From: Brachionus rotundiformis
Lineage: Eukaryota > Rotifera > Eurotatoria > Ploima > Brachionidae
Assembly (NCBI GenBank): GCA_016802295.1
Contig: JAESIW010000203.1
Location: forward strand, 1,141,040 to 1,205,039
Direction: 5' to 3'
DNA length: 64,000 nt
A program made the position numbers and the translations under genes. This document shows positions 1 to 9,949 of this stretch, one piece after another; the stretch's first letter is position 1; each line of letters begins with the position of its first letter. A model generated the notes under the pieces. The model saw only the letters and a list, made by a program, of their open reading frames with translations. It ran no database searches and was not told the origin of the DNA.

Positions 1-290
1 GGCTGTTGGCTGATCTGACTCTTATAAATTGCGCTGAATACGACATGGCATTTAGTGTTCTTTTGATTGAATGTTGTCCTGAATGTAACAACTGTGGAAA
101 AATCGACTCTATAAAATACTATATTTATTTAAAAGAATATTGTTTATTGAATAATCTTAATCATTTATTTGAAAATAACAAACTGAATTTTTTTCTTAAT
201 TGTAAAATGGATTTTTAAATTGTCTATTAATTCTTATTTCAATTTGACCACGGGACTTAAACTTTAATTAAATAAACAAAATAGGTATTT
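1..290 (+). mobile_element. probable 3' end of a non-LTR retrotransposon
   Basis: An open frame enters from the window edge and stops at 218. It reads ADLTLINCAEYDMAF and then a Cys-rich stretch CCPECNNCGK. No ATG lies at its beginning, so it is either the end of a longer reading frame or chance. It is followed at about 240-285 by a motif close to 'catgggacttaaactc' plus an AT-rich tail. The same motif closes the LINE-like copies at about 40085 (plus) and 63120 (minus). I therefore read the block as a retroelement 3' end rather than a host exon. A terminal host exon next to an old insertion remains possible. Confidence 0.35.
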
Positions 291-1200
291 CAGATTAAGT
301 TCGGCTTTGAAAAATTTTTTTCATGTGGCTTAAAGGAAGGCTAAGTTTGCGTTCCGACCGTTTGCCGAACTATGTTTTTAATAAGTGTGGGAACATTTTC
401 TCTTTTCATATTAATTTTTTTTCTCACATTTAATGTCTGTTACGGTTCACTACCAATTATCCATAGTATAATTACTATCTATATTTATTTATGAATTACA
501 TAAATATTGATCAACATTTATTAATGATACGTAATCAATCGCGGGTTTACAATGCTTATTGCAACAGTTAATTAATTAATACAATAATAAATATATATTT
601 GATTTAGAATGTTTACGTTTTACTTCCTAGTTTTTATTTAAATTCATTTTTATCCTAGCATAAAGAACTTGACTAAAGATTGAAGTAACTTAGTCCTATG
701 TTAGTGGTTCCTCTGATTCACTCTTATTTTATTCAATAAATATTTGAAAAAAACGGATTCGTTATCTTTTACTACGCTTAAAGTAGTAGCCAGACTCTAA
801 GTGTAACATGTCTAGTGTTTTGCATAGTGCCAAATACTGAAGACTTTGGATTACAACGACATTAAGCTAGCTGGCTTATTTAGAGAACTACCAAAATAAT
901 CATTTTTATTTATGTAGTAATTTATTTCATAATAATAAGCATTTAGAAAAAAAATGAGAAGAAAAAAAATAAAAAATAAAATAAAAAAAATATTCAACAT
1001 AAACCATCACATTTAATTAATTAAAATTAGTTTGTATTTGTCAGTTTAGTATTTTTGTAAGCATTTCTTTTTTTCATGTTTTTTTTTGTCAATTATTGAG
1101 ATAAATCAATTAATATTCAAAATAATTTACAATATTATTATTAATTTTTAGTTTTTATAATAAAATGAAAATATATAAAAAAAAAATCCCAATCAATCAT
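291..1200. other. intergenic, AT-rich, no gene seen
   Basis: I see no supportable coding sequence. The segment holds homopolymer A/T runs, with a purine-rich A tract at about 945-990, and is the 3' flank of the CHD gene on the minus strand. Confidence 0.6.
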
Positions 1201-4200
1201 TTATTTGTCTAGTTCAACCACTTCAGGTTGTTGCTGGACGAGGTCTGTCTTGGCCTCGGGCTTGTCGTCCTCCTTGGGCCTAGTGATCTCATCGGCCGAC
1301 TTGGGCTCGGCCTTGGCCTCGTGCTTGACAGAGGGCGGCTTGTACTGCGCGAGCGTGACCAAATTGGGCGCGAATCCGCCTATGTACTGGCTGCTCTTGA
1401 CCAGCGGCTGCTCCTTGGTCTCGCCGTTGGCAATGGCCTGCTGCTGCACGGCCAGTCTGTTCAGCAGGTCCCTCTCCTGTATCTTGAGCCGCTCGGTGAT
1501 GGCCGGCTGACGCGCCAGCCCGATCGGTATCCTGTTTATCTCCTGCTTCATGTCGTTCAGCAGCTCTTCCATTTGGTTGAGCACACGCTTGAGCACGTCG
1601 TTGCCGAGTCTGTTATTGGTCTGGTTGGTCAAGTGGTAGTGGGACTCGGCGAGGCTCTCGAGCTCGTTGAACTTGGCGTTGAGGCTCATCAGCGAGCTGG
1701 TCTGCCCGTTGACCGGGTCGACGACCAGGCTGTGGTGCGGCTGCGCGTTCAAATTGATGCCCAGGTGGCTCGCGCGCCTCAGCTGCTCCTCGACCACGAG
1801 CGCCTGCTCGAGCAGCTTGAACCGCCGCGCCAAAAACTTGTTCTTCATTTCCAAATAGTTGCCCCTCTCTTTCATGTCCTGCTTGAACGGCTCGGATATG
1901 ATGGCGAACTTGGCGTCCTGTTGTATGTCCTGCCAGCGCGAGTAGCCGTGCGTTATGATGCCGCTGAGCAGCCAGTAGTCGTGTCGCCGGTGCCACGTCT
2001 CGAACTCCCTGCCCGGCTGCACCGATTTCTGCTCGTTTTGCCACAGCGTGTGCAGCTCGGTGAAGCCGCCCTCGGCTATGTTGAACATGAACTTGTAGTC
2101 GTTGAGCTTGTCGGGCCTGGCGGCCTTGGTGTACTTCAACTTGCTGGACGACTTGAGGGCGGTCATGGCGTTCGTCTGGTCCTTGATCACCGGCTTCTCG
2201 AGCTTGCTCTCCTCCTCGTTGTTGTTGTTGTTGTTGCCGTTGTTGAGCATGTCCGAAATGGTCTCGGTGTGGTCTGTGTCCATTTTGGGCTGGTTGTGCT
2301 CGACGGGCATGGACCAGAGGCCGTTGACGGGCTCGTACTCCTGCACCTTCTTCCTGATCAGCGACATGACGCCCATTCGGGTGAGCACCTGCTGGCGGGA
2401 CATGCCCTCGCGCGGCACCCCGTCCGCGAACGTCTGCTGCTGCTGCTGGCTGTCCGTGCACGGCTCGCACAAGTGCCGCATGAACATGGCCGTGTAGGCC
2501 TTGAACTCCTTGTCCGTTTTGCCCCTTAGGTCACGTGACATCCACTGGGAGTTGAAGACGTCCGGCGGCGGCATGCCGAAGCGCATCACGGCGTTCAGGT
2601 AGGCGCGCCTCTGCCGGCTGTTGAAGCCGAGCACCTCGATGTTGCCGGCGACGCGGGCCAGCAGCGGCGGCAGCGGGCGCTCCTTGCCGCCGGCGGTGAG
2701 GCGCTTGCGTCGGGCGCGCTCCTGGCTCTCCTTGGACGGCTCGTCGAAGTCCTCGTCCTCGGGCTCGTCGCACGGCGACTCGTAGCTGTACTCGGAGTTG
2801 GCGTCCGAGTGCTGCTGGTCGAGCGCGTACGATTCGTCGCCGCCGCCGCCCGACACAGCGTTCGCCGAGGCGCTCGACAGCTGATCGAGGTTGTAGTTGT
2901 AGTTGACGGGCTTGCGGTTGCGTTTGCCCTTGCCCATGGAGCGCAAGTGGTCCTCCTGGTGCTGTTCGTAGTGGTGCCGGAGCAGCTTTTCCCAGAAGAG
3001 CGGGTCGGTCGACTCGGTCGCCTCCTCCTTGAGCACCTCGACGTCCTCGTCCTGCTCCTGGCGGGTGACGTACGAGGCCACCTTGAAGCTGGACAGGTAC
3101 TCGTTGAGGCCGTCGCCGGCCTCGTCGCCGCCCGCCGACTCGCTCGGCAGCACCTGGTTGCGGTCGAGCAGGCCGTCGACGGCCGCGTCGTCGTAGTGTA
3201 TGCGGTTCTCGTCGCTGTCCGCCTCGTCCTTGAACAAGTCCTCGGTGCCGAAGCGCAGTATGTCGTCGAGTTCCTTTTTTGACATGGTGTTCGAGCTCTT
3301 TTTCTCGCCGGTCTTGTCGGCGCCGTTGGCGACCTCCTTGGCCGCCTGGCCGCCCATGCCCGGCCTCACCACCAAATGCGTCAGCATCATCTTCTTCTTG
3401 GCCACTTGGGCGATCCGCTCCTCGACAGACGAGCGCGTCACGAACCGATAGATCATCACCTTGTTGGTCTGGCCGATGCGGTGCGCGCGACTAAACGCCT
3501 GTATGTCGTTGTGCGGGTTCCAGTCCGAGTCGTAGATGACGACGGTGTCGGCCGTGGCCAGGTTGATGCCGAGGCCGCCGGCGCGCGTCGACAACAAAAA
3601 GCAGAACTGTTCGGCGTTGGGCGCGTTAAAGCGATCGATGGCCTCCTGGCGGTCCGAGCCGGTTATGGTGCCGTCGAGCCGCTCGTACTTGTAGCCCATG
3701 TACTCCAAAAAGTCCTCGAGTATGTCGAGCATTTTGGTCATTTGGGAAAAGATGAGCACACGATGGCCCTGGGCTTTGAGCTTTTTGAGCATTTTTTCGA
3801 GCAGTTCGAGCTTGCCGCACGACCTGACCAGAGCGCTGCCCTCGTACATGAACTTGTCGGTGAGGGGCGCCTCGTCCTGGGCCGCCTGCAGCATGTACGG
3901 ATGGTTGCAGCACTTTTTGAGCTGCATTACTATGTTGAGCAGGGACTGGTTGCCGCCCTGGCGCGACTGCAGCGCCTCGTAGTTCTTGGTCAGTATGAGC
4001 TTGTAGTACTTTTTTTGTATGGGCGACATGTCGATGCGCACGATCAGCTCGGACTTGGACGGCATGGACTTGAGCACGTCGGCCTTGAGCCGGCGGAGCA
4101 GGTGCGGCCCGAGCAGGTCGTGCAGCTTGACCACCTGGTCGTCCTTGGACAAATCGGAGAACTCCTGCAAGAAGCCGTTCATGTCGTTGAAGTCCTGTGG

Positions 4201-7029
4201 GCGCAAAAAGTGCAGCAAATGAAACAGTTCTTCGAGGTTGTTTTGGAGCGGCGTGCCGGTCAGCAGCACCTTGTACTTGATCGAGTAGTCGTACATGACG
4301 CGAAAGAACTTGGACTGGTTGGACTTGAGGCGATGGGCCTCGTCGATAACGAGCACGTGCCAGTCGATGGAGCCGAGCGTGGCCTGGTCCATGCAGACCA
4401 TTTCGTACGAGGTGAGCAGTACGTGGAATTTGACGCGCGTGCCCTGCTTGACCCGCGAGGACTTGAGGCCCGAGCGGACACAGTTGTCGTCGAAGGAGAA
4501 CTCGTTTTCGCGGATGACGGCGCGCGACTCCTTGGTGCCCAAGTAGGTGACCACGTACATGTCGGGCGCCCACTGTTCGAACTCGCGCTCCCAGTTGATC
4601 AGCGTCGAGAGGGGCACGGCGACGAGAAAGGGCCCGCGCGTGTGGTTCTCCTTGAACAGCGAGTAGATGAACGTGACCGATTGGACGGTCTTGCCGAGGC
4701 CCATCTCGTCGGCTAGTATGACATCGGTGCCCTGCGACCACGAGAAGCGCAGCCAGTTGAGGCCCTCGAGCTGGTACGGGTGCAGCCGGCCGCCCGTCTT
4801 GTCCAAATACGCCGGCTGCTTGTCGTACTTTTTGCTCGGGTCCTTTTTGTAGTAGTTCGGATCGAGCTCGTCCTCGTCCGGCTCGGTCTCGCCTCGCTTG
4901 GCCTTCTTGCGCTTGCCGCCCTCCTCGAACGTCGCCTTCAGCTTCCAATACGCGTCCACATGCTTCTGCCAGTCCTTTATTTGCACGGCCACCTCGCCCT
5001 CGTGCAGCTCCCACGTCGACTGGTCGTACGACAAGTCGCGCCACTTTATCAAGTACCACTGGTCGCCGCGCGACGTCTTCTTGTAATTTAGCACGCGGTG
5101 TATTTGCAAGTACTGCGGCTTGACGCCGTTCTGGTAGAACTCGCGGTCGAGCACCGGGTCGACGTGCTTTTTGCTCTGGTGTTTGCCGAGCTCTTCGGCC
5201 GCGTCGTCCTCGTCCGGCTCGCCGGTCGACTCGCCGCTGTTCAGTTGTTTCTTGAGCGCCGTTTGACTCGGCGGGTTGTGCATGTCGTTGCGTTGAAAGT
5301 AGTAGCGGAAAAGGATCTTGTGATGCACCTCGAGACACAGCTCGCTCAGCCAATCACAATGCCAGTAGGACAAGCCCTCGTATTTGACGAAATATTCGCG
5401 CGTGCGTGTACTAACCGGGAGCGGTTTGCCGCTTGTCGACTTGAAATCTGTCTGAATTATTTTAGCCTTGCCTGTGCGTCGCTGTTTGCCGGACGAAACG
5501 CTCGACTCCTGCGTGTCCTCTTCGTCCTCGCGGTAGTCCTCGTCGTCGTCGTCGTCGTCGTCGCCGCGCTCCTCTTCGTCCTCCTCCTCCTCTCGGCCCT
5601 CGTCCATGTCCTCGTCGCGCTCCTCCTCGTTCGAGTCCATTTGATTGCTGCTGCTCTCGTCGTCTCTTGTCCTCTTTTTGCCGCCCGTCTTCAGCTTTAT
5701 CTTCAAGAAGCCCTTGCTCTTGTTTGCGGGTGTGGCGGCGGGCTTGGTGTCCTCGGTCTGGTTGGGGTCGCGCGGCTTCGTGTCCAACTCCTTCCATCGC
5801 CACGTGAGTATCTTTTTGACGACGGCCTTGGGCCGGGCGACGGTGCACTTGGCGCACGTCCACGAGTAGTTGGGCGCCCTGGTGAACGGCGGCGTCAAAC
5901 ACTTCAAGTGAAACGACTGCGGACACGAGTCGCAGCAGAGCAGCTCGCCGCCGTCTTTGCACACATTGCAAAATTCCATGTTGTTTATGCCGTTGCCAGT
6001 GTCGTTTGATTGCAGGTTCTTGAGCTCGGCCTTGCTCGGCTTGTGCTCGAGTTGGCGCTGCGCATCGGCGAGCTCGGCGCGCTTCTGCTCGGCCACGCCG
6101 GACTTTTCGCACTTGTCGCAGAACCACTCGCCGTCCGGCGCCTCGTCCAGCTCGGGCTCCACGCAGCACAAATGGTAGGCCTTCGGACACGACTCGCACA
6201 GTATGATCTCGCCGCCCTGCTGACACGCGTCACAATAGTCCTGGTGCTGGTCGTTCTCGAACTCGGCCAGCGAGTCCGGATCGGCCGAGTTCTTTATGCG
6301 CGGCTTCTTGCTACGCTCCGCGCCGCGCATCTCCTGCTGCTTTTTTTGCTCCTTTTTGAGCTTTTTTTTCTCCTTTTCGCTCTCCTCCAGACGACACTGC
6401 TCCTCGAGCATGGCCTCGAACTCGGCGTCCGAGTCCGGGTTGGCCGTGTCGTCGTCGTTTTTGCGCTTGCGCTTCTTGCTCTTGGGCTTGCGGGCCGCCT
6501 CGTCGTTGTTCACCGACGACGAGTCGAGCTCGTCTTTGGCGAATTTGGCCGATGTGCGCTTGGCGCGCCCGCTCGTCCGTCTCTCGTCGGCCAGGTTGCT
6601 CTCCGACTCGGTCTGGTCCGAGTAGTCGACGGGCTTTTTCTTGGACACGCGGCCCGATCGGGTCCGCTGGGCGGCCGAGGCGCCGCCGGCCTCGTCCTGC
6701 ATCGAGCCTATCGTCGGCACCGCATCCTCCGACTTGCTCTGCATGTGCTGCTCTTTGAGCTCGATGAACTCGCGCCACTTCGCGCCAATCACACTCACCA
6801 TTTTGTACATGACCAATTTGGGATTTTTCTCTATCAACAACGGTCGTATGTGCTGATTGAACAGTTTGTACGTGACCAAGTTTTGAAAGTCGTCCGCCGT
6901 GTACTCAATGTCTATGTTGGTTATGCCCATTTCTTGGCACAGCTGGGCCGACGACTTGTCCTTGCTCGACGTAGACGACTTGCTCTTTTCGCCGCCGCCG
7001 CCGCTGCTCGCTGACTCATCCACTTCCAT
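1201..7029 (-). CDS. CHD4: Mi-2/CHD3-4-5-type chromatin remodelling ATPase
   Basis: Intact 1942-residue intronless frame. Order seen: CHDNT-like segment (about 30-90); acidic/basic linker; PHD finger 1 (266-308, CDAC..CESCPKAYHLCC..WFCDKC); PHD finger 2 (354-396); chromodomain 1, split by an acidic insertion of roughly 130 residues (start about 403, core 544-582); chromodomain 2 (about 640-695); SNF2 ATPase with Walker A DEMGLGKT (774-781) and DEAH (896-899); helicase C-domain with the SRAHRIGQ motif; DUF1087/1086-like region; CHDCT2-like end (about 1620-1790). The family slides nucleosomes as the motor of the NuRD co-repressor in the nucleus. Length and order match CHD3/4/5, whose separate paralogue identity cannot be decided here. 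The coding sequence is markedly GC-rich, mostly G/C at third positions, in a very AT-rich scaffold. The ATG lies 20 codons before the conserved part and upstream DNA turns AT-rich. Confidence 0.96.
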   Translation of the reverse strand: MEVDESASSGGGGEKSKSSTSSKDKSSAQLCQEMGITNIDIEYTADDFQNLVTYKLFNQHIRPLLIEKNPKLVMYKMVSVIGAKWREFIELKEQHMQSKSEDAVPTIGSMQDEAGGASAAQRTRSGRVSKKKPVDYSDQTESESNLADERRTSGRAKRTSAKFAKDELDSSSVNNDEAARKPKSKKRKRKNDDDTANPDSDAEFEAMLEEQCRLEESEKEKKKLKKEQKKQQEMRGAERSKKPRIKNSADPDSLAEFENDQHQDYCDACQQGGEIILCESCPKAYHLCCVEPELDEAPDGEWFCDKCEKSGVAEQKRAELADAQRQLEHKPSKAELKNLQSNDTGNGINNMEFCNVCKDGGELLCCDSCPQSFHLKCLTPPFTRAPNYSWTCAKCTVARPKAVVKKILTWRWKELDTKPRDPNQTEDTKPAATPANKSKGFLKIKLKTGGKKRTRDDESSSNQMDSNEEERDEDMDEGREEEEDEEERGDDDDDDDEDYREDEEDTQESSVSSGKQRRTGKAKIIQTDFKSTSGKPLPVSTRTREYFVKYEGLSYWHCDWLSELCLEVHHKILFRYYFQRNDMHNPPSQTALKKQLNSGESTGEPDEDDAAEELGKHQSKKHVDPVLDREFYQNGVKPQYLQIHRVLNYKKTSRGDQWYLIKWRDLSYDQSTWELHEGEVAVQIKDWQKHVDAYWKLKATFEEGGKRKKAKRGETEPDEDELDPNYYKKDPSKKYDKQPAYLDKTGGRLHPYQLEGLNWLRFSWSQGTDVILADEMGLGKTVQSVTFIYSLFKENHTRGPFLVAVPLSTLINWEREFEQWAPDMYVVTYLGTKESRAVIRENEFSFDDNCVRSGLKSSRVKQGTRVKFHVLLTSYEMVCMDQATLGSIDWHVLVIDEAHRLKSNQSKFFRVMYDYSIKYKVLLTGTPLQNNLEELFHLLHFLRPQDFNDMNGFLQEFSDLSKDDQVVKLHDLLGPHLLRRLKADVLKSMPSKSELIVRIDMSPIQKKYYKLILTKNYEALQSRQGGNQSLLNIVMQLKKCCNHPYMLQAAQDEAPLTDKFMYEGSALVRSCGKLELLEKMLKKLKAQGHRVLIFSQMTKMLDILEDFLEYMGYKYERLDGTITGSDRQEAIDRFNAPNAEQFCFLLSTRAGGLGINLATADTVVIYDSDWNPHNDIQAFSRAHRIGQTNKVMIYRFVTRSSVEERIAQVAKKKMMLTHLVVRPGMGGQAAKEVANGADKTGEKKSSNTMSKKELDDILRFGTEDLFKDEADSDENRIHYDDAAVDGLLDRNQVLPSESAGGDEAGDGLNEYLSSFKVASYVTRQEQDEDVEVLKEEATESTDPLFWEKLLRHHYEQHQEDHLRSMGKGKRNRKPVNYNYNLDQLSSASANAVSGGGGDESYALDQQHSDANSEYSYESPCDEPEDEDFDEPSKESQERARRKRLTAGGKERPLPPLLARVAGNIEVLGFNSRQRRAYLNAVMRFGMPPPDVFNSQWMSRDLRGKTDKEFKAYTAMFMRHLCEPCTDSQQQQQTFADGVPREGMSRQQVLTRMGVMSLIRKKVQEYEPVNGLWSMPVEHNQPKMDTDHTETISDMLNNGNNNNNNEEESKLEKPVIKDQTNAMTALKSSSKLKYTKAARPDKLNDYKFMFNIAEGGFTELHTLWQNEQKSVQPGREFETWHRRHDYWLLSGIITHGYSRWQDIQQDAKFAIISEPFKQDMKERGNYLEMKNKFLARRFKLLEQALVVEEQLRRASHLGINLNAQPHHSLVVDPVNGQTSSLMSLNAKFNELESLAESHYHLTNQTNNRLGNDVLKRVLNQMEELLNDMKQEINRIPIGLARQPAITERLKIQERDLLNRLAVQQQAIANGETKEQPLVKSSQYIGGFAPNLVTLAQYKPPSVKHEAKAEPKSADEITRPKEDDKPEAKTDLVQQQPEVVELDK

Positions 7030-7204
7030 TTTGAGTTTTTGTCTTGCTTTGCTTTGTATCTGTGTGTGTGTGTCTGTATGGTCGATTTATGTCTAGAATT
7101 ATTGAGAATATATTTTTTTTTCTTGATATATATTTATTATATATTTATATTTTTTATATTTATATATTCAAGTTTTCTAATGCAATTACTTATACACGCA
7201 TTTA
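7030..7204. promoter_or_regulatory. 5' flank of the CHD gene with a short (TG)n run
   Basis: AT-rich flank upstream of the minus-strand CHD start. It contains a simple (TG)n tract at about 7061-7072 and long T and TATATT runs. No confident core promoter motif was identified. Confidence 0.3.
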
Positions 7205-7440
7205 GAAAATGAGAGGTTTTCACAAGTCACGCGTTAATTTGTCTTGCCGACTCACGCTTAATCCTACACCATCTTGGAATTGTTCAGAAGCAGTCAGCGG
7301 TCCTTGGATAGCCCGTGACCCACACCGCCTCACTCGGCGTCCGCTTGGCCACCAGCTGACTGTCCTCGATCCCTCACGCCCTGACGCTCTTCGCCTGATA
7401 GCCCGACCGGCCATTAGACATATGATGCCATCTATTTTGT
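7205..7440. other. isolated GC-rich block of unknown nature
   Basis: About 200 bases, strongest at 7290-7415, are much richer in G and C than the surrounding DNA. Both strands stay open over 60-78 codons (plus 7209-7445, minus 7220-7414), but neither product resembles a family I recognise and both look low-complexity. It may be part of the CHD promoter (a GC island), a non-coding RNA, or a fragment of an exon with CHD-like composition. I cannot choose between these. Confidence 0.3.
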
Positions 7441-7645
7441 CTTAATATGACTGTTAAACTAATTAGCATACGCTAATGTATGTACTTGAACAAAAACATC
7501 AAACAAGAGTGTTTGATTTTGGGTTACTGTCAATGGCTTAAACAAAATTTAAAATTTTATAAAATTTATTTATTTTTTTTTATATTATTGTTAGATCTGG
7601 CAGAAACTTTTGGATATTTTTAACTCAATGTTTTACTTCTTTAAA
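7441..7645. other. intergenic, no gene seen
   Basis: AT-rich. Contains 'agatctggcagaaa' at about 7594, which recurs at about 9930 after a similar AT-rich lead-in, suggesting a shared repeat border. Confidence 0.4.
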
Positions 7646-8925
7646 TTATATAAACAATTTATTTTAATTTGTAAAATCTATTTTATTATTTAAATAAATG
7701 GAGTGTTAATCGGTCTTTAAGACATGGGCACTAGCCTGTTGAAAAACCTTGAAATTGAATTGAAATTGAATTTAACAATCAAATGTGTCCCGTTAGATGT
7801 GAATAGAAAATTGTTCAGCATTAAAAGACTATTCTATCTATCAACTTCTGTAAAAATACAGTTTTTTAAGACGTTTATATTGCCTTATTTTGACTTTTGC
7901 TGGGGCTGTGAAGTTCCTTTCAATTCGATCGTTTCAATTCAGAAATTTGAATAACTTTTTTAGTATAATGCTTAATGTTTAAGCAACTTTGCTTAATCTG
8001 AAAATATGTGTCTGCAAAAACTCTGCAAAATAAGTGCACAATTGATTTGAATACTTTTTAATGGCGTGCAAAAAACATAATGTTGCAGAGTATTTTGCAG
8101 ACTTATATTACTGATTTAAGCAAATTTGCTTATAATTGAGCATTTTATAGAACTAAATTATCTCTTTTAGTAAAAGAGTTATTCAAGTTTTTCTAAATTG
8201 AAATGATCGAATTGAAACCAACTTCACAACCCCACTATTGCTCGACTCTCTTGTGTTATTTCTCAAAAGAGGCAATAATTAAATTGGCTAAGAGTTATTA
8301 TTTGACAAAATTTAAATTGTTTAATTTCAAATTTGATGTAGATAACTTTAACGATATTAATAACTTCTTAGAAAAGTATGGCCTACATGCATTCCAACAT
8401 AGAATACTAGATTGAATGTTATCTTTTGCTTATAAAACACTATACTTTCATAACTCTCCTGAAATATCTAAGGCAGAATTTAAAGAAAAATGACTCAAAA
8501 AATTTAAAGTATAACTTAAGGAACAGTGAGAATCTGATAGAACCAACATCTAAATTAGTAAATGGTGAAAAAACTTTTAGATTTTTCTATCCAAGACTTA
8601 TAAATTGCTTTGTGATCAAGAGATCAATGTTGAAATTCACAAAATTCAAACAATCAATTTTCAATATTATTAATTTGATTTTCTCAGATATTTTAAAAAA
8701 ATTCAAAAAATTTAATTTAAACATTTTAATAATTATATAAACAATTTATTTTAATTTGTAGAATCTATTTTATTTTTTTAATAAATGGAGTATTAATCGG
8801 TCTTTAAGACATGGACACTAGCCTGTTGATAAACCTTGAAATTGAATTGAAATTGAATTTAACAATCAAATGTGTCCCGTTAGATGTGAATAGAAAATTG
8901 TTCAGAATTAATAGAATATTCTGCG
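7646..8925 (+). mobile_element. jockey-like LINE fragments, tandemly duplicated 3' region
   Basis: Two 3' ends of one LINE family lie 1087 bp apart. Each has 'tttaaataaatggagt', then 'atcggtctttaagacatg', then a tail built from 'ttgaaattgaa'. After each tail the sequence jumps to the same internal coding segment (KCVPLDVNRKLFSIKRLF). The first unit continues into the typical C-terminal part of the reverse transcriptase (FFKTFILPYFDF, then YCSTLLCYFSKEAI, then NFLEKYGLHAFQHRIL) and carries stops and frameshifts. The second unit breaks off about 60 bases after the junction. The coding part of the first unit is interrupted by the palindromic insertion at 7902-8233. Further members are at 27.8, 28.7, 33.5, 41.7 and 47.8 kb. 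Confidence 0.8.
7902..8233. mobile_element. palindromic MITE nested in the LINE
   Basis: 332-bp element starting 'ggggctgtgaagtt' and ending with the diverged inverted copy 'acttcacaacccc'. The arms are similar over roughly 130 bases and meet near 8060. It is bounded by the 9-bp near-direct repeat acttttgct (7893-7901) and actattgct (8234-8242), one mismatch. Removing the element restores the conserved reverse-transcriptase reading across the site (PYFDF/YCSTLL). A 9-bp target duplication is usual for Mutator-like elements and 8 bp for hAT, so a MULE-mobilised MITE is likely. A related single arm lies at 61035-61172. Confidence 0.75.
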
Positions 8926-9419
8926 AAAGAATTTAAATTCCAAATTTGTCAAGTCCTTGAATGAATGTAAAAAACACATTAATATTTGGAACCTCATAAA
9001 AAATAAACAAAAAAAAACAAAGTTAACTGTGAAATCGAAATGAAGAACGTCAGTGAAGTGTCGTGATACAAGATCAACAACAACATGGAGCTTACATCAG
9101 CAACATCTTAATTACAATTACATTAAACAACAAATATAACATCAAACAACAAACAACTGGCAATCCTATGGAAGTTGCTTATAGTTTTATAAGTTTGCGC
9201 ACGGCACTATACTTAATTTATTTATAAACTAACTACCAACTAATTTTTATTTTTATTATATTATATCATTTTCTCTCTATTTTGTTCTCTAATTAGCGTG
9301 GTTACTTAGAGTGGCCACTTTCATTTATTTGTTTAGAATAAAAGTTTATTAAATATAATCGTTTTTTTAAGCATATTGGTAAATTTTTCAGTCAGGAACC
9401 TTGAATGAAGAAGAAATTA
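8926..9419. other. intergenic, no gene seen
   Basis: Short stop-rich frames only. A candidate polyadenylation signal (aataaa) is at about 9338, after a GT-rich stretch 'gtggttacttagagtgg', possibly the 3' end of an unidentified retroelement. Confidence 0.4.
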
Positions 9420-9700
9420 TCATAGACAGAAATGACATAAAAAAATAATTGAAATGTTACTGAATGGTAAATCGTCCGGTTTTAGTGAAGCATCGAACGA
9501 AATGTTTAAATATGGCTCATCAAACACATTAATCCATCTGATCTCAGGCTTAATGGAAAAAATAATTAATAGTGGAATTATATCTAGTATTTTCAATGTT
9601 GGAAAAATATCATTATAAAAGATCACAAGGACACTAAAAAAATCCAAGTTCCCCAAAATGTTACTCTAAGTCTCTTTTCTCAGGCTTTGTTTTCATCACT
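9420..9700 (+). mobile_element. LINE reverse-transcriptase fragment
   Basis: The plus strand reads EMLLNGKSSGFSEASNEMFK, then a segment with IINSGIISSIFNVGKISL, stop, KITRTLKKSKFP. This is the N-terminal fingers region of a non-LTR reverse transcriptase (the K-S-S-G-F/P-D-x-I motif). It is a short piece with a stop and no flanking catalytic domain, so it is a dead fragment. Confidence 0.55.
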
Positions 9701-9949
9701 ATTGAATTATGCTCATTGGCCTATCAATAGGCCGATGGACATACGGGACAAAATCAATGCCTAATGTTTAAAGTCAATCTAGGAAAAGCGTGGCAACCCT
9801 AAAACAACAAGCAAATATTTTTTTGATTTTTAATAATAAACGAATTTGTAAATGTAAATGATAATTAACAATTAATAAAAATAATTTATTATTTATTATT
9901 GTTATGCTTTTTATTTAATTGTTTAATAGATCTGGCAGAAAATTTTTAA

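Noticed and set aside
1228..2529. 433-codon plus-strand frame opposite the CHD gene, and similar long frames at 3376-4716 (plus) and 3626-5353 (minus)
   Set aside because: They overlap the CHD coding region in other frames. High GC at third positions removes stops from the other frames. The products are Leu/Val/Arg-rich with no domain.
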